Shown here piece after piece: positions 1 to 7,109 of a stretch of 21,266 nucleotides of DNA; the stretch's first letter is position 1; each line of letters begins with the position of its first letter. Below the pieces are notes generated by a model. That model did no database searches, was not told the origin of the DNA, and was given only the letters and a program-made list of their open reading frames with translations. The DNA comes from Acidobacteriaceae bacterium (lineage in GTDB: Bacteria > Acidobacteriota > Terriglobia > Terriglobales > Acidobacteriaceae). A program made the translations under genes and the position numbers. The DNA lies in the NCBI GenBank assembly GCA_003133425.1, contig PKXI01000344.1, forward strand, positions 5,045-26,310, written 5' to 3'.

Positions 1-492
1 ATGTACGGCAAGCTGATGAGCATCAACGACGAGCTGATGTGGAAGTACTGGGTGTTCTTGACCGACCTGAAGCAATCGGAAATCGACGCCATCGAAGCCG
101 ACGTAAAGGCCGGCAAGCTGCATCCGATGGAAGTGAAGAAGCGCCTTGCGCGAACGATTACCGCAGGGTTCCACGGCGAGGAAGCCGCCCAAAGCGCCGA
201 TGAAAACTGGGCGCGCATGTTCCAGCAGAAGGAAACTGCGGAGGATCTCGAAGAAGTTGCAGTTGCTTATACCGACGTGGCTGGACCCGAGCGAAACCAG
301 ATTCGTTTGCCCAAGCTGCTCGTGCACATGGGACTCGCGGCTTCCGGCGCCGAAGCCAACCGCAAAATCACCGAAAAGGCCGTGAAGCTCGATGGCGAAC
401 TGGCGGAGAGTATTTTAGTTCCGCTGCCCGCGCTGCCCGCTCGGATCGTAGTCCGCCTCGGCAAGCGGGCCAAGGTCGCGGTCATATCGTAG
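1..492 (+). CDS. tyrS: Tyrosyl-tRNA synthetase, C-terminal part (5' truncated by the window edge)
   Basis: This is the 3' portion of a class I tyrosyl-tRNA synthetase, which charges tRNA-Tyr in the cytoplasm. The visible 163 residues begin with the MYGKLMSINDELM stretch that follows the KMSKS loop in TyrS. The anticodon-binding alpha-helical region comes next, and an S4-type RNA-binding domain starts at about residue 100 (motif LPKLLVHMGLAASGAEANR). The catalytic Rossmann domain with HIGH and KMSKS lies upstream of the window. The ATG at base 1 is therefore an internal methionine, not the real start. The gene ends with TAG only three bases before the stop codon of the convergent membrane-protein gene. 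The family assignment is secure. Confidence 0.93.
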   Translation: MYGKLMSINDELMWKYWVFLTDLKQSEIDAIEADVKAGKLHPMEVKKRLARTITAGFHGEEAAQSADENWARMFQQKETAEDLEEVAVAYTDVAGPERNQIRLPKLLVHMGLAASGAEANRKITEKAVKLDGELAESILVPLPALPARIVVRLGKRAKVAVIS

Positions 493-495
493 GAC

Positions 496-972
496 CTACG
501 CCGCCGGCTCCATATCCGGCTCCGTCCACAGCAGGATGGCCTGCGGCAGCGTGTAGTAGAGAATGCCCGCGGCGAACAGCAGCCCATAAGGCAAATGGTC
601 AATAAAGACTCGAAGCGCAGGGGTCCACGCAGGGTAAAACGGATTGTTCTTCAAGCCAACGGCCGCCATCGCGGGCAACAGCGCAAGATCCCACCACCAA
701 TAGCTCAGAAAATTGGCATGGTCGCGTCGATGCATCTCGCGCTCGTCTCCGCTCATGAAGGGTGGGACCAACCCATTTCTGTAGCTCCTGCCTCCCAGAA
801 ACCTGGCAACAATTACGAAAGTAAAAAAGAAGATGAGCAAATTTGCGTTACCGCAGAGCGATGCAAATAGCAGGGCGGCAAGTCCCACATAAATCAGCAC
901 CACCAGTCGCCGGCGACGGGACTGTGAAGCGACGTTGATATGTTTACCTAGAAAAACAAGATCGGTCTTCAT
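496..972 (-). CDS. Small integral membrane protein of unknown function, paired with an XRE regulator
   Basis: I do not recognise the family. The protein is about 158 residues, with a basic N-terminal patch (SRRRR) and four likely membrane helices: one starting LVVLIYVGLAALL, one around LLIFFFTFVIVA, one around WWWDLALLPAMAAVGL and one around LPYGLLFAAGILYY. A short loop with acidic and His residues (SGDEREMHRRDHANF) joins helices 2 and 3. The ATG at 978 overlaps the upstream regulator's stop by four bases (ATGA). However, the GAGGA ribosome site sits directly against that ATG and six bases from the ATG at 972, so 972 is chosen. A small XRE repressor followed by a small membrane protein is a common pairing, and the regulator probably controls this gene. 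The function is unknown. Confidence 0.75.
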   Translation of the reverse strand: MKTDLVFLGKHINVASQSRRRRLVVLIYVGLAALLFASLCGNANLLIFFFTFVIVARFLGGRSYRNGLVPPFMSGDEREMHRRDHANFLSYWWWDLALLPAMAAVGLKNNPFYPAWTPALRVFIDHLPYGLLFAAGILYYTLPQAILLWTEPDMEPAA

Positions 973-974
973 TT

Positions 975-1292
975 TCATTCCTCTGATTCGTGCGGGAACC
1001 TTCGCGCAGCGCTGGGTCTGCTCGTCCCGTAGACCTGCTGGCTGAGCGGCTGAAAAGGAGTGGTCGAGAAAATCGCCTCAACCGGCAAGCCAAAGTATTC
1101 GCCGATCTGGAAGGCCAGTTTGAGGCTTGGCCCGTAGTCGCCGCGCTCCAGAAACCCGATGGTCTGGTAGTTCACACCGACGGCTTCGGCCAGCTCCTGG
1201 CGGCTGATGCCGCGCTCGGCGCGCAGAGCCCCAATGCGGTTGAAGAGACCGCTTTCCCCCGGAGCCGTCGACCGTGATTCGTTATTCTGCAC
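975..1292 (-). CDS. XRE-family helix-turn-helix transcriptional regulator
   Basis: This 105-residue protein is almost entirely one Cro/C1-type HTH domain (about residues 16-72). The run LRAERGISRQELAEAVG forms helices 1-2, and VNYQTIGFLERGDYGPSL is the recognition helix plus the typical turn. LAFQIGEYFGLPVEAIF closes the fold. The tail is short and basic. There is no dimerisation or ligand domain, so it resembles the small XRE regulators that sit beside membrane proteins. The start is GTG; no in-frame ATG precedes the HTH and no Shine-Dalgarno is seen. A promoter directly upstream predicts transcription starting at about the GTG. Its stop overlaps the downstream membrane-protein ATG, so the two are probably translationally coupled. 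It may repress its own promoter. Confidence 0.88.
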   Translation of the reverse strand: MQNNESRSTAPGESGLFNRIGALRAERGISRQELAEAVGVNYQTIGFLERGDYGPSLKLAFQIGEYFGLPVEAIFSTTPFQPLSQQVYGTSRPSAARRFPHESEE

Positions 1293-1298
1293 AGCTTT

Positions 1299-1327
1299 AT
1301 ATTGCGTTTACACAACAGTTTTGTCAA
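1299..1327 (-). promoter_or_regulatory. Sigma-70-type promoter of the XRE/membrane-protein pair
   Basis: On the minus strand a perfect TTGACA (1327-1322) is followed after 17 bases by CAATAT (1304-1299). The predicted transcription start falls within a few bases of the GTG at 1292. This leaves no room for a leader and fits the missing ribosome-binding site. An alternative -10, TATAAA (1301-1296), has a 20-base spacer and is less likely. Confidence 0.55.
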
Positions 1328-1372
1328 GATAGAAAATATTCTGTCCCAAATCCTTCGATTCTTGTGGGAAAG

Positions 1373-1660
1373 CTACGCCTCGAAATCCAGCTCCACCGGA
1401 TCAATAAGCGGCACCAGCCACTCGAGCAGCGCCATGTGCGCAGGATGGATCGAATATGCGTCCGTCGCCGCCTTATCCGTGAACTTCATCATTCCGGCAA
1501 AGGTATACCCCTGTCCGCGCGGGGAGAGGTTGGCGCCGACGTGCGCTTCCAGCAGTCCAGGAATGACCCCGCGAAAAGCCAGAATCTCTTTTTCAGCGCG
1601 TGCCTTGTCGGCCTCTGTCGCTTCCGGCTTCCACTTGAATCCGAAGATGTGAATAAACAT
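1373..1660 (-). CDS. Dabb (stress-responsive alpha/beta barrel) domain protein
   Basis: This 95-residue protein matches the dimeric alpha/beta-barrel Dabb family. It starts with the typical MFIHIFGFKWKP strand, followed by a helix with KARAEKEILAF, a VIPGLLEAHVGANL segment and an FAGMMKFTDKAATDAY region. It ends with the usual HPAHMALLEWLVPLIDPVELDFEA-type close (residues about 72-95). Members are small cytoplasmic dimers. Some are enzymes, most have no assigned reaction, and nothing here identifies a substrate. A GAGGAG site lies upstream of the ATG. The gene starts 21 bases after the phosphohexomutase stop and is probably the last gene of that transcript, but a metabolic link is not evident. 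Confidence 0.85.
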   Translation of the reverse strand: MFIHIFGFKWKPEATEADKARAEKEILAFRGVIPGLLEAHVGANLSPRGQGYTFAGMMKFTDKAATDAYSIHPAHMALLEWLVPLIDPVELDFEA

Positions 1661-1681
1661 CGAGCTCTCCTCTTTATCAGA

Positions 1682-3118
1682 CTAGGTCGTAAGCGCAAAC
1701 TTCCGCCCCGACTCCAGCAACTTCGCCACCGACTCCTTCGAACACGACTCGGTATAAATCCGCAGCAGCGGCTCGGTCCCACTCGCGCGCAGAAGGATCC
1801 ACGTCTCTGCAGCATTCGGCTTCGTCTTCGCCTCGGGATTGTCGAGATAAAACTTCACGCCATCAAGATTTTCCTGGCGCAGAATCGGCATCCCCGCCAG
1901 CACCGGATCGCCTGTCTTCAGCGCCCGTGCCCGCGCAATCGCCCCGTTCTTCACATCGTCCAGGATGGTCAGATCGATGCGGCCGTATTGGTGTTCGCCG
2001 TACTCGGCTTGCAGATCGGCAACCAGCTGGCCCAGGGTCTTGCCCTCCTGTGCCGTCACGTTGGCCAGCAGCAGCGCGTTAAGCAGTCCATCGCGTTCGG
2101 GCAAGTGGCGCTGGAAGCCGATGCCGCCCGATTCCTCGCCGCCCATCAGGATTTCGCGCTCCAGCATCAGGTCGCACACATACTTGAACCCGATGCCGTG
2201 CTCAATCAGCTCGCGCCCGTGCTTCGCGCAGATGCGGTCCAGCATCTTGGTGGTGTTGAAGGCGCGCGTAACGGCGCCGGGCCAGCCCTTGTACTTGAGC
2301 ACCCAGCTCAACAGCACACAGTAGATCTTGTGCGGATCGACGAATTCGCCATGCTCATCTGTCGCGCCGATACGGTCCGCGTCGCCGTCCGTGCACAGCC
2401 CGGCCTGACAGCCATTGGCCACCGCCGCTTCGCCCAGCGCGCGGATGTTCGGCTCGATGGGCTCCGGGTTAATGCCTGGAAACAGCGGGTCGGGGTTGGA
2501 ACGAATCTGCACGTGCGCAACGCCGATGCGCGTGAAGATGTCGGCAATAAGCGTACCGCCGGCGCCGTACATCGAATCAATGGCGTACTTCATGCCCGCC
2601 TTGGCAATCAGGTCGAGATCGGCAAAGTCCTCGATGGCCTTCAGGTAGGTGGGCAGAAAATCTACTTCGGTAATGGGTGCGGGCTTGTCGGCGCGGGCAA
2701 CCGGCTTGTCCAGGTACGACTCAATCTCCGCGATAATCGACGGCTTGCCCGAGCCTCCGTACCACGCCTTGTACTTCACGCCGTTCCACTGCGCCGGATT
2801 ATGCGATGACGTAATCATGATTCCGCCGGCAGCGCCGCGCTCGCGCACGCCCCAGCTCAGCGCCGGAGTAGGCGTAATGGCCTTGGCCAGCATCACTGGA
2901 ATGCCCGTCGCCGCGACGACCTCAGCACAGGCGCGCGCAAACGCTTTGGAGCCGAAGCGCGTGTCGTAGCCGATGCACAGTCCCTTGGCTGGATCTTCCT
3001 TGGCATGCACGTACGCGGCGACGGCTTCCGCGGCGGTGCGCACATTGGCAAAAGTAAAGTCGTCGGCGATGACGCCGCGCCAACCGTCGGTACCAAACTT
3101 GATTTGAGGATGAGGCAT
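1682..3118 (-). CDS. Phosphoglucomutase/phosphomannomutase family protein (phosphohexomutase)
   Basis: This is an alpha-D-phosphohexomutase that moves phosphate between C6 and C1 of a hexose. All four active-site loops are present in the 478-residue protein: the phosphoserine loop TSSHNP (catalytic Ser about residue 105), the metal loop DGDADR (Asp 244, 246 and 248), the sugar-specificity loop GEESGG (about 327-332) and the phosphate-binding loop RASGTEP (about 444-450). GEESGG is usual in phosphoglucomutase/phosphomannomutase proteins; glucosamine-specific GlmM normally has a different loop. The start at 3118 is preferred because the protein then begins just before the family's IKFGTDGWRG strand and has purine-rich sites upstream. 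An in-frame ATG at 3145 has no such site. It follows the RACo-like gene by 73 bases. Glucose versus mannose specificity cannot be read from the sequence. Confidence 0.93.
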   Translation of the reverse strand: MPHPQIKFGTDGWRGVIADDFTFANVRTAAEAVAAYVHAKEDPAKGLCIGYDTRFGSKAFARACAEVVAATGIPVMLAKAITPTPALSWGVRERGAAGGIMITSSHNPAQWNGVKYKAWYGGSGKPSIIAEIESYLDKPVARADKPAPITEVDFLPTYLKAIEDFADLDLIAKAGMKYAIDSMYGAGGTLIADIFTRIGVAHVQIRSNPDPLFPGINPEPIEPNIRALGEAAVANGCQAGLCTDGDADRIGATDEHGEFVDPHKIYCVLLSWVLKYKGWPGAVTRAFNTTKMLDRICAKHGRELIEHGIGFKYVCDLMLEREILMGGEESGGIGFQRHLPERDGLLNALLLANVTAQEGKTLGQLVADLQAEYGEHQYGRIDLTILDDVKNGAIARARALKTGDPVLAGMPILRQENLDGVKFYLDNPEAKTKPNAAETWILLRASGTEPLLRIYTESCSKESVAKLLESGRKFALTT

Positions 3119-3191
3119 GATTGGGTTCCCGTTCTCCCTGCTCATTGAGTGTAAATAATCGTGGCGGCCAAGGGCTGCACACGCAATGCTT

Positions 3192-4685
3192 CTACTGATT
3201 CTGATGACCGGGAAAGGTCATGCAATTCGCAAACTCGTCCTGAAATCCGGCGTCGGCGGCAAGGCTCACATGCTCAATCGTAGGCAATGCGGGCTCGTCG
3301 GCCGTCAGAAGCAACATCTTTGCACCGCGCAGCGCAGTGTTCCCGGCAGCGTGCACCAGTTCGTGCGGCGCCTCGATTAAACCAATTAGAACAGCGCTCT
3401 CAATCTGCACATAATTGCCGAACGCGCCGGCCAGGTGAATGCTCTTCAGATCGCGCGCCTCAGCGCCCAGCCGCTTGAGCAGCAGCTTGAATCCCGAAGC
3501 GATGGCGGCCTTCGCCAACTGCAGTTCGCGAATATCGGCCTGATAAAGAACCACCGGTTCCGCGACCGGGAAGAGTTTCGTTCCGTTTGCCACACGACCC
3601 GAAGCAAGAATCGCTCCACTCCTGAGTCCTGCTGCAACCGCATCCACCAGGCCGCTGCCGCAGATGCCCCGCGGCTCCACATCTCCAATGACCGTGGCCT
3701 TCATCTCGCCGCCAACAAGCGACACGTAGGAGATCGCGCCAGTAGCCGCGCGCATTCCCATCCGAATGGAGCCAGCCTCAAACGCAGGCCCCGCAGCCGT
3801 GGATGCGCAAACGATTCCGTGCCGGTTGCCGATCGCAATCTCGCCGTTCGTGCCCAGGTCCACAAGCGCCATAAGCTCGTTGCTGTGTGCAATGCCGGTA
3901 GCGATGATTCCGGCCAGTATGTCTGAACCGACAAACCCGCCCAGACAACGCGCGAAACGAATCGTGCACCTCGCCGGAAGGCCCCAGCCCAGCTCCCGCG
4001 GCTCAAAGCTCTGCACTCCCAAATTAGGAGAAACAAACGGCGCATGGGAAAGCGGCTCCACGGCGCGTCCGGAAAACAGGTGGTGCATTACGGTGTTGCC
4101 TACAAGGACGACCTCGGCAATCTCCTGCTCGCGCCCCTTTGCGAGACGCACAATTATTTTCCCGAGCGCACCACGCACAAGCGAGGTCAGATCGTCGCCA
4201 TGGAGCGCCGCGCGAATCCGATTCATCACATCCGATCCGAACGAGGCTTGCGGATTGAGCTCGGTCTCGACACCGAGGACGCTACCAGAGGCCAAATCGA
4301 CGATCTGCGCAGCAATCGTAGTCGTGCCCAAATCGATGGCGATGCCAAGGCCGTGCTTGCCCGCACCAGCCAGCCCGGCGTTATCCGTGAGCACATCCAT
4401 GTGCCACTGGCCGCACTCAAGCACGAGCGGTGCTTGCGCGCGCGCCTGGCACGCAAGCCGCCAGCCACTTGCGAGCTGTTCTGCCGGGAAGGCCCTCCGG
4501 TCCGCATCCGTAGCCGGCAGCCACCCGGCCAGCACGCGAACGCCGCAACCGCCGCACAGGCCCGTTCCTCCGCATGGAAACTCGACGCCATGATCAGAGA
4601 GGCTTGACACCAGCAGAGCTCCGCGAGGCACGTCCACCTCGACCGCAAGCGGCTCCAGGCGAATCCGGACGAGTTCAGCACTCAT
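3192..4685 (-). CDS. RACo-like ASKHA protein with N-terminal [2Fe-2S] ferredoxin domain (reductive activator of corrinoid protein)
   Basis: Proteins of this type use ATP to reduce an inactivated Co(II) corrinoid to Co(I). The N-terminal ferredoxin domain carries the plant-type cluster ligands Cys38, Cys44, Cys47 and Cys79 (CGGTGLCGGC, then LAC). An actin-like ASKHA ATPase domain follows, with phosphate-1 loop DLGTTT (118-123), the GNTVMHHL segment characteristic of the DUF4445 group (about 196-203), phosphate-2 loop DLGTNGE and a C-terminal AGAFGNY adenosine-site motif. At about 497 residues it is shorter than the roughly 630-residue Carboxydothermus RACo, so the linker between the two domains must be short. 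Its ATG overlaps the DUF1638 stop by four bases (ATGA), implying translational coupling. With the nearby corrinoid protein this points to reactivation of a methyl-transfer corrinoid. Confidence 0.9.
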   Translation of the reverse strand: MSAELVRIRLEPLAVEVDVPRGALLVSSLSDHGVEFPCGGTGLCGGCGVRVLAGWLPATDADRRAFPAEQLASGWRLACQARAQAPLVLECGQWHMDVLTDNAGLAGAGKHGLGIAIDLGTTTIAAQIVDLASGSVLGVETELNPQASFGSDVMNRIRAALHGDDLTSLVRGALGKIIVRLAKGREQEIAEVVLVGNTVMHHLFSGRAVEPLSHAPFVSPNLGVQSFEPRELGWGLPARCTIRFARCLGGFVGSDILAGIIATGIAHSNELMALVDLGTNGEIAIGNRHGIVCASTAAGPAFEAGSIRMGMRAATGAISYVSLVGGEMKATVIGDVEPRGICGSGLVDAVAAGLRSGAILASGRVANGTKLFPVAEPVVLYQADIRELQLAKAAIASGFKLLLKRLGAEARDLKSIHLAGAFGNYVQIESAVLIGLIEAPHELVHAAGNTALRGAKMLLLTADEPALPTIEHVSLAADAGFQDEFANCMTFPGHQNQ

Positions 4686-5425
4686 TCCGCGGCATCCACA
4701 ATTGAATCGCCGAGCGTTGCGCGGATCGACGCGCCGGGCGGCACAACCAGAAAGCTGGCCGCATCCCACTCGCCGTTCACCAGGCGCTCAAGGATCGAAT
4801 GGGTCCCCTGCAACTCCTCAAAGACCCATCCCTCCTTTAACGCCTCCGCACGCGCCTTGCTGCGGCAGGCGTCGTCGGATGCAACGCCGGTGGAGATATA
4901 GGTGAGCCCGGAATAATTTCGGCGGAATGCGTTGAATTGTTCAAAGAGAAAGTTGCCGTTCTCCTCGCCATACTTGGCGACGAGTTCTTCGAGTGTACGC
5001 TGCTCGCCAAGCGTGCTTTTTTGCGAGGCGAACGCAGGCTCGAGCCTCATACCCGGCGTCTGATATTCAATCCAGCCGGGGGAGCGATAGTAAACGCCGG
5101 GATGATTTTCGAAATAGGCCATATAGGCTTGATGGCTGCCCATCAACAAGCCAATGCAATCATGCACGCGAGGAAGCACCAGCGGGGTCTTACCGGCGCG
5201 AAGACCTTCCGTACCACGGCCGCACAGCGCATAGCCAAGCAGGATGGCGTCGTAGCCGCACTGATCTGCCGCGTCGATCCGTTCCTGCAGGTGCGGCCGC
5301 ATGTCGACGCCAAGGTCGTGCAGGCCCATCGGGACATTCTCCACCTCGATGGTGTGGGTCGACCGGGAGATGACGTCTTCCATCTCCCGCGTGAAGACCT
5401 GGCAGATAATCGCTTTGAAGCGCAT
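4682..5425 (-). CDS. DUF1638 domain protein linked to corrinoid methyl transfer
   Basis: This is a soluble protein of about 247 residues matching DUF1638. The opening RFKAIICQVFTREM is typical of the family. A Rossmann-like segment DAILLGYALCGRGTEGL follows, then VLPRVHDCIGLLMGS and a C-terminal FLVVPPGASIRATLGDS. Family members have no established reaction but are repeatedly found beside corrinoid methyltransferase genes and RACo-like activators, which matches the context here. The conserved Cys and His residues (CGRGTEG; RVHDC) could bind a metal or cofactor, which is inference. ATG 5425 is chosen because it puts the start at the conserved N-terminal strand; a TTG at 5449 adds only eight poorly conserved residues. 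The gene is translationally coupled to the RACo-like gene. A 222-base gap without a convincing ORF separates it from the corrinoid-protein gene. Confidence 0.85.
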   Translation of the reverse strand: MRFKAIICQVFTREMEDVISRSTHTIEVENVPMGLHDLGVDMRPHLQERIDAADQCGYDAILLGYALCGRGTEGLRAGKTPLVLPRVHDCIGLLMGSHQAYMAYFENHPGVYYRSPGWIEYQTPGMRLEPAFASQKSTLGEQRTLEELVAKYGEENGNFLFEQFNAFRRNYSGLTYISTGVASDDACRSKARAEALKEGWVFEELQGTHSILERLVNGEWDAASFLVVPPGASIRATLGDSIVDAAE

Positions 5426-5647
5426 GGCTGGTCCCGAAGAACCTTTCAATTCAGTATTCGAAAGAGTATCAGCCTGCGGCAGTTCCGGTCAGATTCAAGC
5501 CCGTCTTCAGGTGGCGAGAAGGAATGAATGCGGATTACGCAGCCGGCTTGCATATATGTAACGGCGACGGAGCCGCCCTAGACTAGCTGCGAAAAACCAA
5601 AAGCCGTGCGCGTGCAATACTTCCCGATTGACTACTCCGTTGCCGCT

Positions 5648-6286
5648 TCAGGCCGCCGCGAGAAGGCTCTTTACCAGGCTCACAGCACCGCTTGCGTTTT
5701 CGCTGTATCCGTCGGCGCCAATCTCTTTGGCATACTGGCTGGTCACAGGAGCGCCTCCGATGAGCACCTTTACCTGGTTGCGCACGCCGGCATTCTCAAG
5801 CGCAGCGATGGTTGTCTTCATGGCCGGCATGGTCACGGTAAGCAGCGCAGACATGCAGACAATATGCGGCTGGCGCTCCCTGACTGCGGCAACAAAACTC
5901 TCCGGCGAAACATCTGCGCCCAGATCGATCACTTCGAATCCGCTGCCCTCAAGCATCGACGAGACAATGTTCTTGCCGATATCGTGCAGGTCGCCCTTTA
6001 CGGTTCCGATGATCACGCGCACGGCCATCCGCTGCCCTGAGGCGACGAGCAGCGGCCGAATCAGTTCCATCGCGCTCTTCATGGCGCGGCCGGCCAGCAG
6101 AAGCTCGGGGACGAAGTACTCTTCGGCCTCGAACAGCTTTCCTACCTCGTCCATTGCCGGCACCATTGACTCGGCAATCAGTTGCATCGGTTCAACGCCC
6201 GCGGCCAACTCGGCCTCGGTGGCGGCGTGCGCCTTTTTTGCATTGCCGTTGAGAATTGCGTCGTAGAGTTCTTTGGATTGCGCCAT
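5648..6286 (-). CDS. Corrinoid-binding methyl-transfer protein (MtaC/MtbC/MtgC-like)
   Basis: This is the cobalamin carrier subunit of a corrinoid methyltransferase system: it accepts a methyl group on Co(I) and hands it on. Residues 1-85 form the helical B12-binding cap (ESMVPAMDEVGKLFEAEEYFVPELL). Residues 88-212 form the Rossmann B12-binding domain. The signature DLHDIG places the lower-axial cobalt ligand at His101, SALLT lies at 146-150 and GGAP at 177-180. All signature residues are intact and the 212-residue length is normal. An AGGTGG ribosome site lies just upstream of the ATG. The DUF6580 gene ends 28 bases before this start, so the two are probably co-transcribed. No methyltransferase B subunit is adjacent, so the substrate (methylated amine, methanol, betaine or methoxyarene) cannot be assigned. 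Confidence 0.95.
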   Translation of the reverse strand: MAQSKELYDAILNGNAKKAHAATEAELAAGVEPMQLIAESMVPAMDEVGKLFEAEEYFVPELLLAGRAMKSAMELIRPLLVASGQRMAVRVIIGTVKGDLHDIGKNIVSSMLEGSGFEVIDLGADVSPESFVAAVRERQPHIVCMSALLTVTMPAMKTTIAALENAGVRNQVKVLIGGAPVTSQYAKEIGADGYSENASGAVSLVKSLLAAA

Positions 6287-6314
6287 ATTTCCACCTCAGA
6301 AGAATTCGCCGGAA

Positions 6315-6872
6315 TCAGGAGCAGGTACTCCTCATGCGCGGTGCGGGCATATAGTTTTCGCTAACGTAGGCGAGAGAGAAGATGAGCACGCTGAAGATTG
6401 TCTCGGAGACAAAGCTGTTGCGGAAGAATGGCAGCGCGGCGATGTAGCAGGCTCCAAGGCCGCCAATCGTTTTTGGATACATGCCCCATTCAGCCCATAC
6501 GGTGAAATTGCTCACCACGAAAAACGATATCGACGCGATGAGCGAAGAGCCGAGCACGCGCCGTGGCGAGATCGAGTTGCCCAACATGGCAGCGCCGAGG
6601 AACATCGCTCCGAGGTACCAGATCCAGGTGACGGCATGACCGCCGGTGAGCGCGTATCCGTAGCGATGCGTTGTGAGAAATATGTCTACGCCGATCAAAG
6701 CGAGTAATGGCGTGGCAAATTCGCGCGAGGGCCGGCACGCTCCAAAGAAAAGAAGACAGGCGAAGACGGGCACGAAGTTATAAGGATGACTCACCGTGAG
6801 ACGCAGAACAGCTACGGCCAAAATGAGAATATAGGGCAGCAGGATGGAGTTAACGGTAGCGAGCCGATTCAT
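6315..6872 (-). CDS. DUF6580-type integral membrane protein, possible uptake component
   Basis: This 185-residue hydrophobic protein with about five or six membrane helices matches the DUF6580 pattern. It shows SHPYNFVPVFACLLFFGAC early, a charged LIGVDIFLTTHRYGY segment, the conserved FFVVSNFTVWAEW motif, and MYPKTIGGLGACYIAALPFF near the end. The function is not established. Size and topology resemble substrate-binding S components of ECF vitamin transporters, but I cannot show homology from sequence alone. An AAAGGTG ribosome site lies five bases before the ATG. It is the first gene of the apparent corrinoid operon, ending 28 bases before the corrinoid-protein start. Import of a corrinoid or corrinoid precursor is therefore a reasonable hypothesis. 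Confidence 0.82.
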   Translation of the reverse strand: MNRLATVNSILLPYILILAVAVLRLTVSHPYNFVPVFACLLFFGACRPSREFATPLLALIGVDIFLTTHRYGYALTGGHAVTWIWYLGAMFLGAAMLGNSISPRRVLGSSLIASISFFVVSNFTVWAEWGMYPKTIGGLGACYIAALPFFRNSFVSETIFSVLIFSLAYVSENYMPAPRMRSTCS

Positions 6873-6973
6873 GAATGCACCTTTCGGCTAATCTGTCGGC
6901 ATCACAAGCTCGTACAAGCCCGAATGGGCGCGCTTCTCAAGATTCCGCCGCGCCTGACCGTGGAAATGTGGCA

Positions 6974-7002
6974 TATACAGGCCGGACGCGTAGATTTGCC
7001 AA
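6974..7002 (-). promoter_or_regulatory. Possible promoter for the DUF6580/corrinoid operon
   Basis: On the minus strand TTGGCA (7002-6997) is followed after 17 bases by TGTATA (6979-6974), about 100 bases upstream of the DUF6580 ATG. The match to the sigma-70 consensus is moderate. No B12-box was found in the leader, so I do not call a cobalamin riboswitch. A short GCCC/GGGC hairpin lies in the leader near 6920. Confidence 0.25.
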
Positions 7003-7109
7003 TGCTGGAATGTTGAGACACGATAAACCAAAGCCGAGCGAAGGCGCAAGGGCGCAGCGCACACGGCAGCTAGCGGTCAAATCCACTATTCACTGCCTGG
7101 TGGGCTGCG

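Noticed and set aside
1274..2809. 511-residue plus-strand ORF opposite the phosphohexomutase
   Set aside because: The translation is Arg/Leu/Gln-rich with no domain, and the opposite strand encodes an intact phosphohexomutase with all active-site motifs. It is a GC-driven shadow.
3766..4593. 275-residue plus-strand ORF opposite the RACo-like gene
   Set aside because: Low-complexity Pro/Ser/Arg composition and no domain; the minus strand has full ferredoxin and ASKHA motifs.
5426..5647. Missing gene (for example a small methyltransferase subunit) in the gap between corrinoid protein and DUF1638 genes
   Set aside because: Only ORFs of about 35 codons without ribosome site or recognisable motif are present; a methyltransferase would not fit.
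6873..7109. Cobalamin riboswitch in the leader of the DUF6580/corrinoid operon
   Set aside because: I looked for the conserved B12-box and its flanking stems on the minus strand and did not find them.
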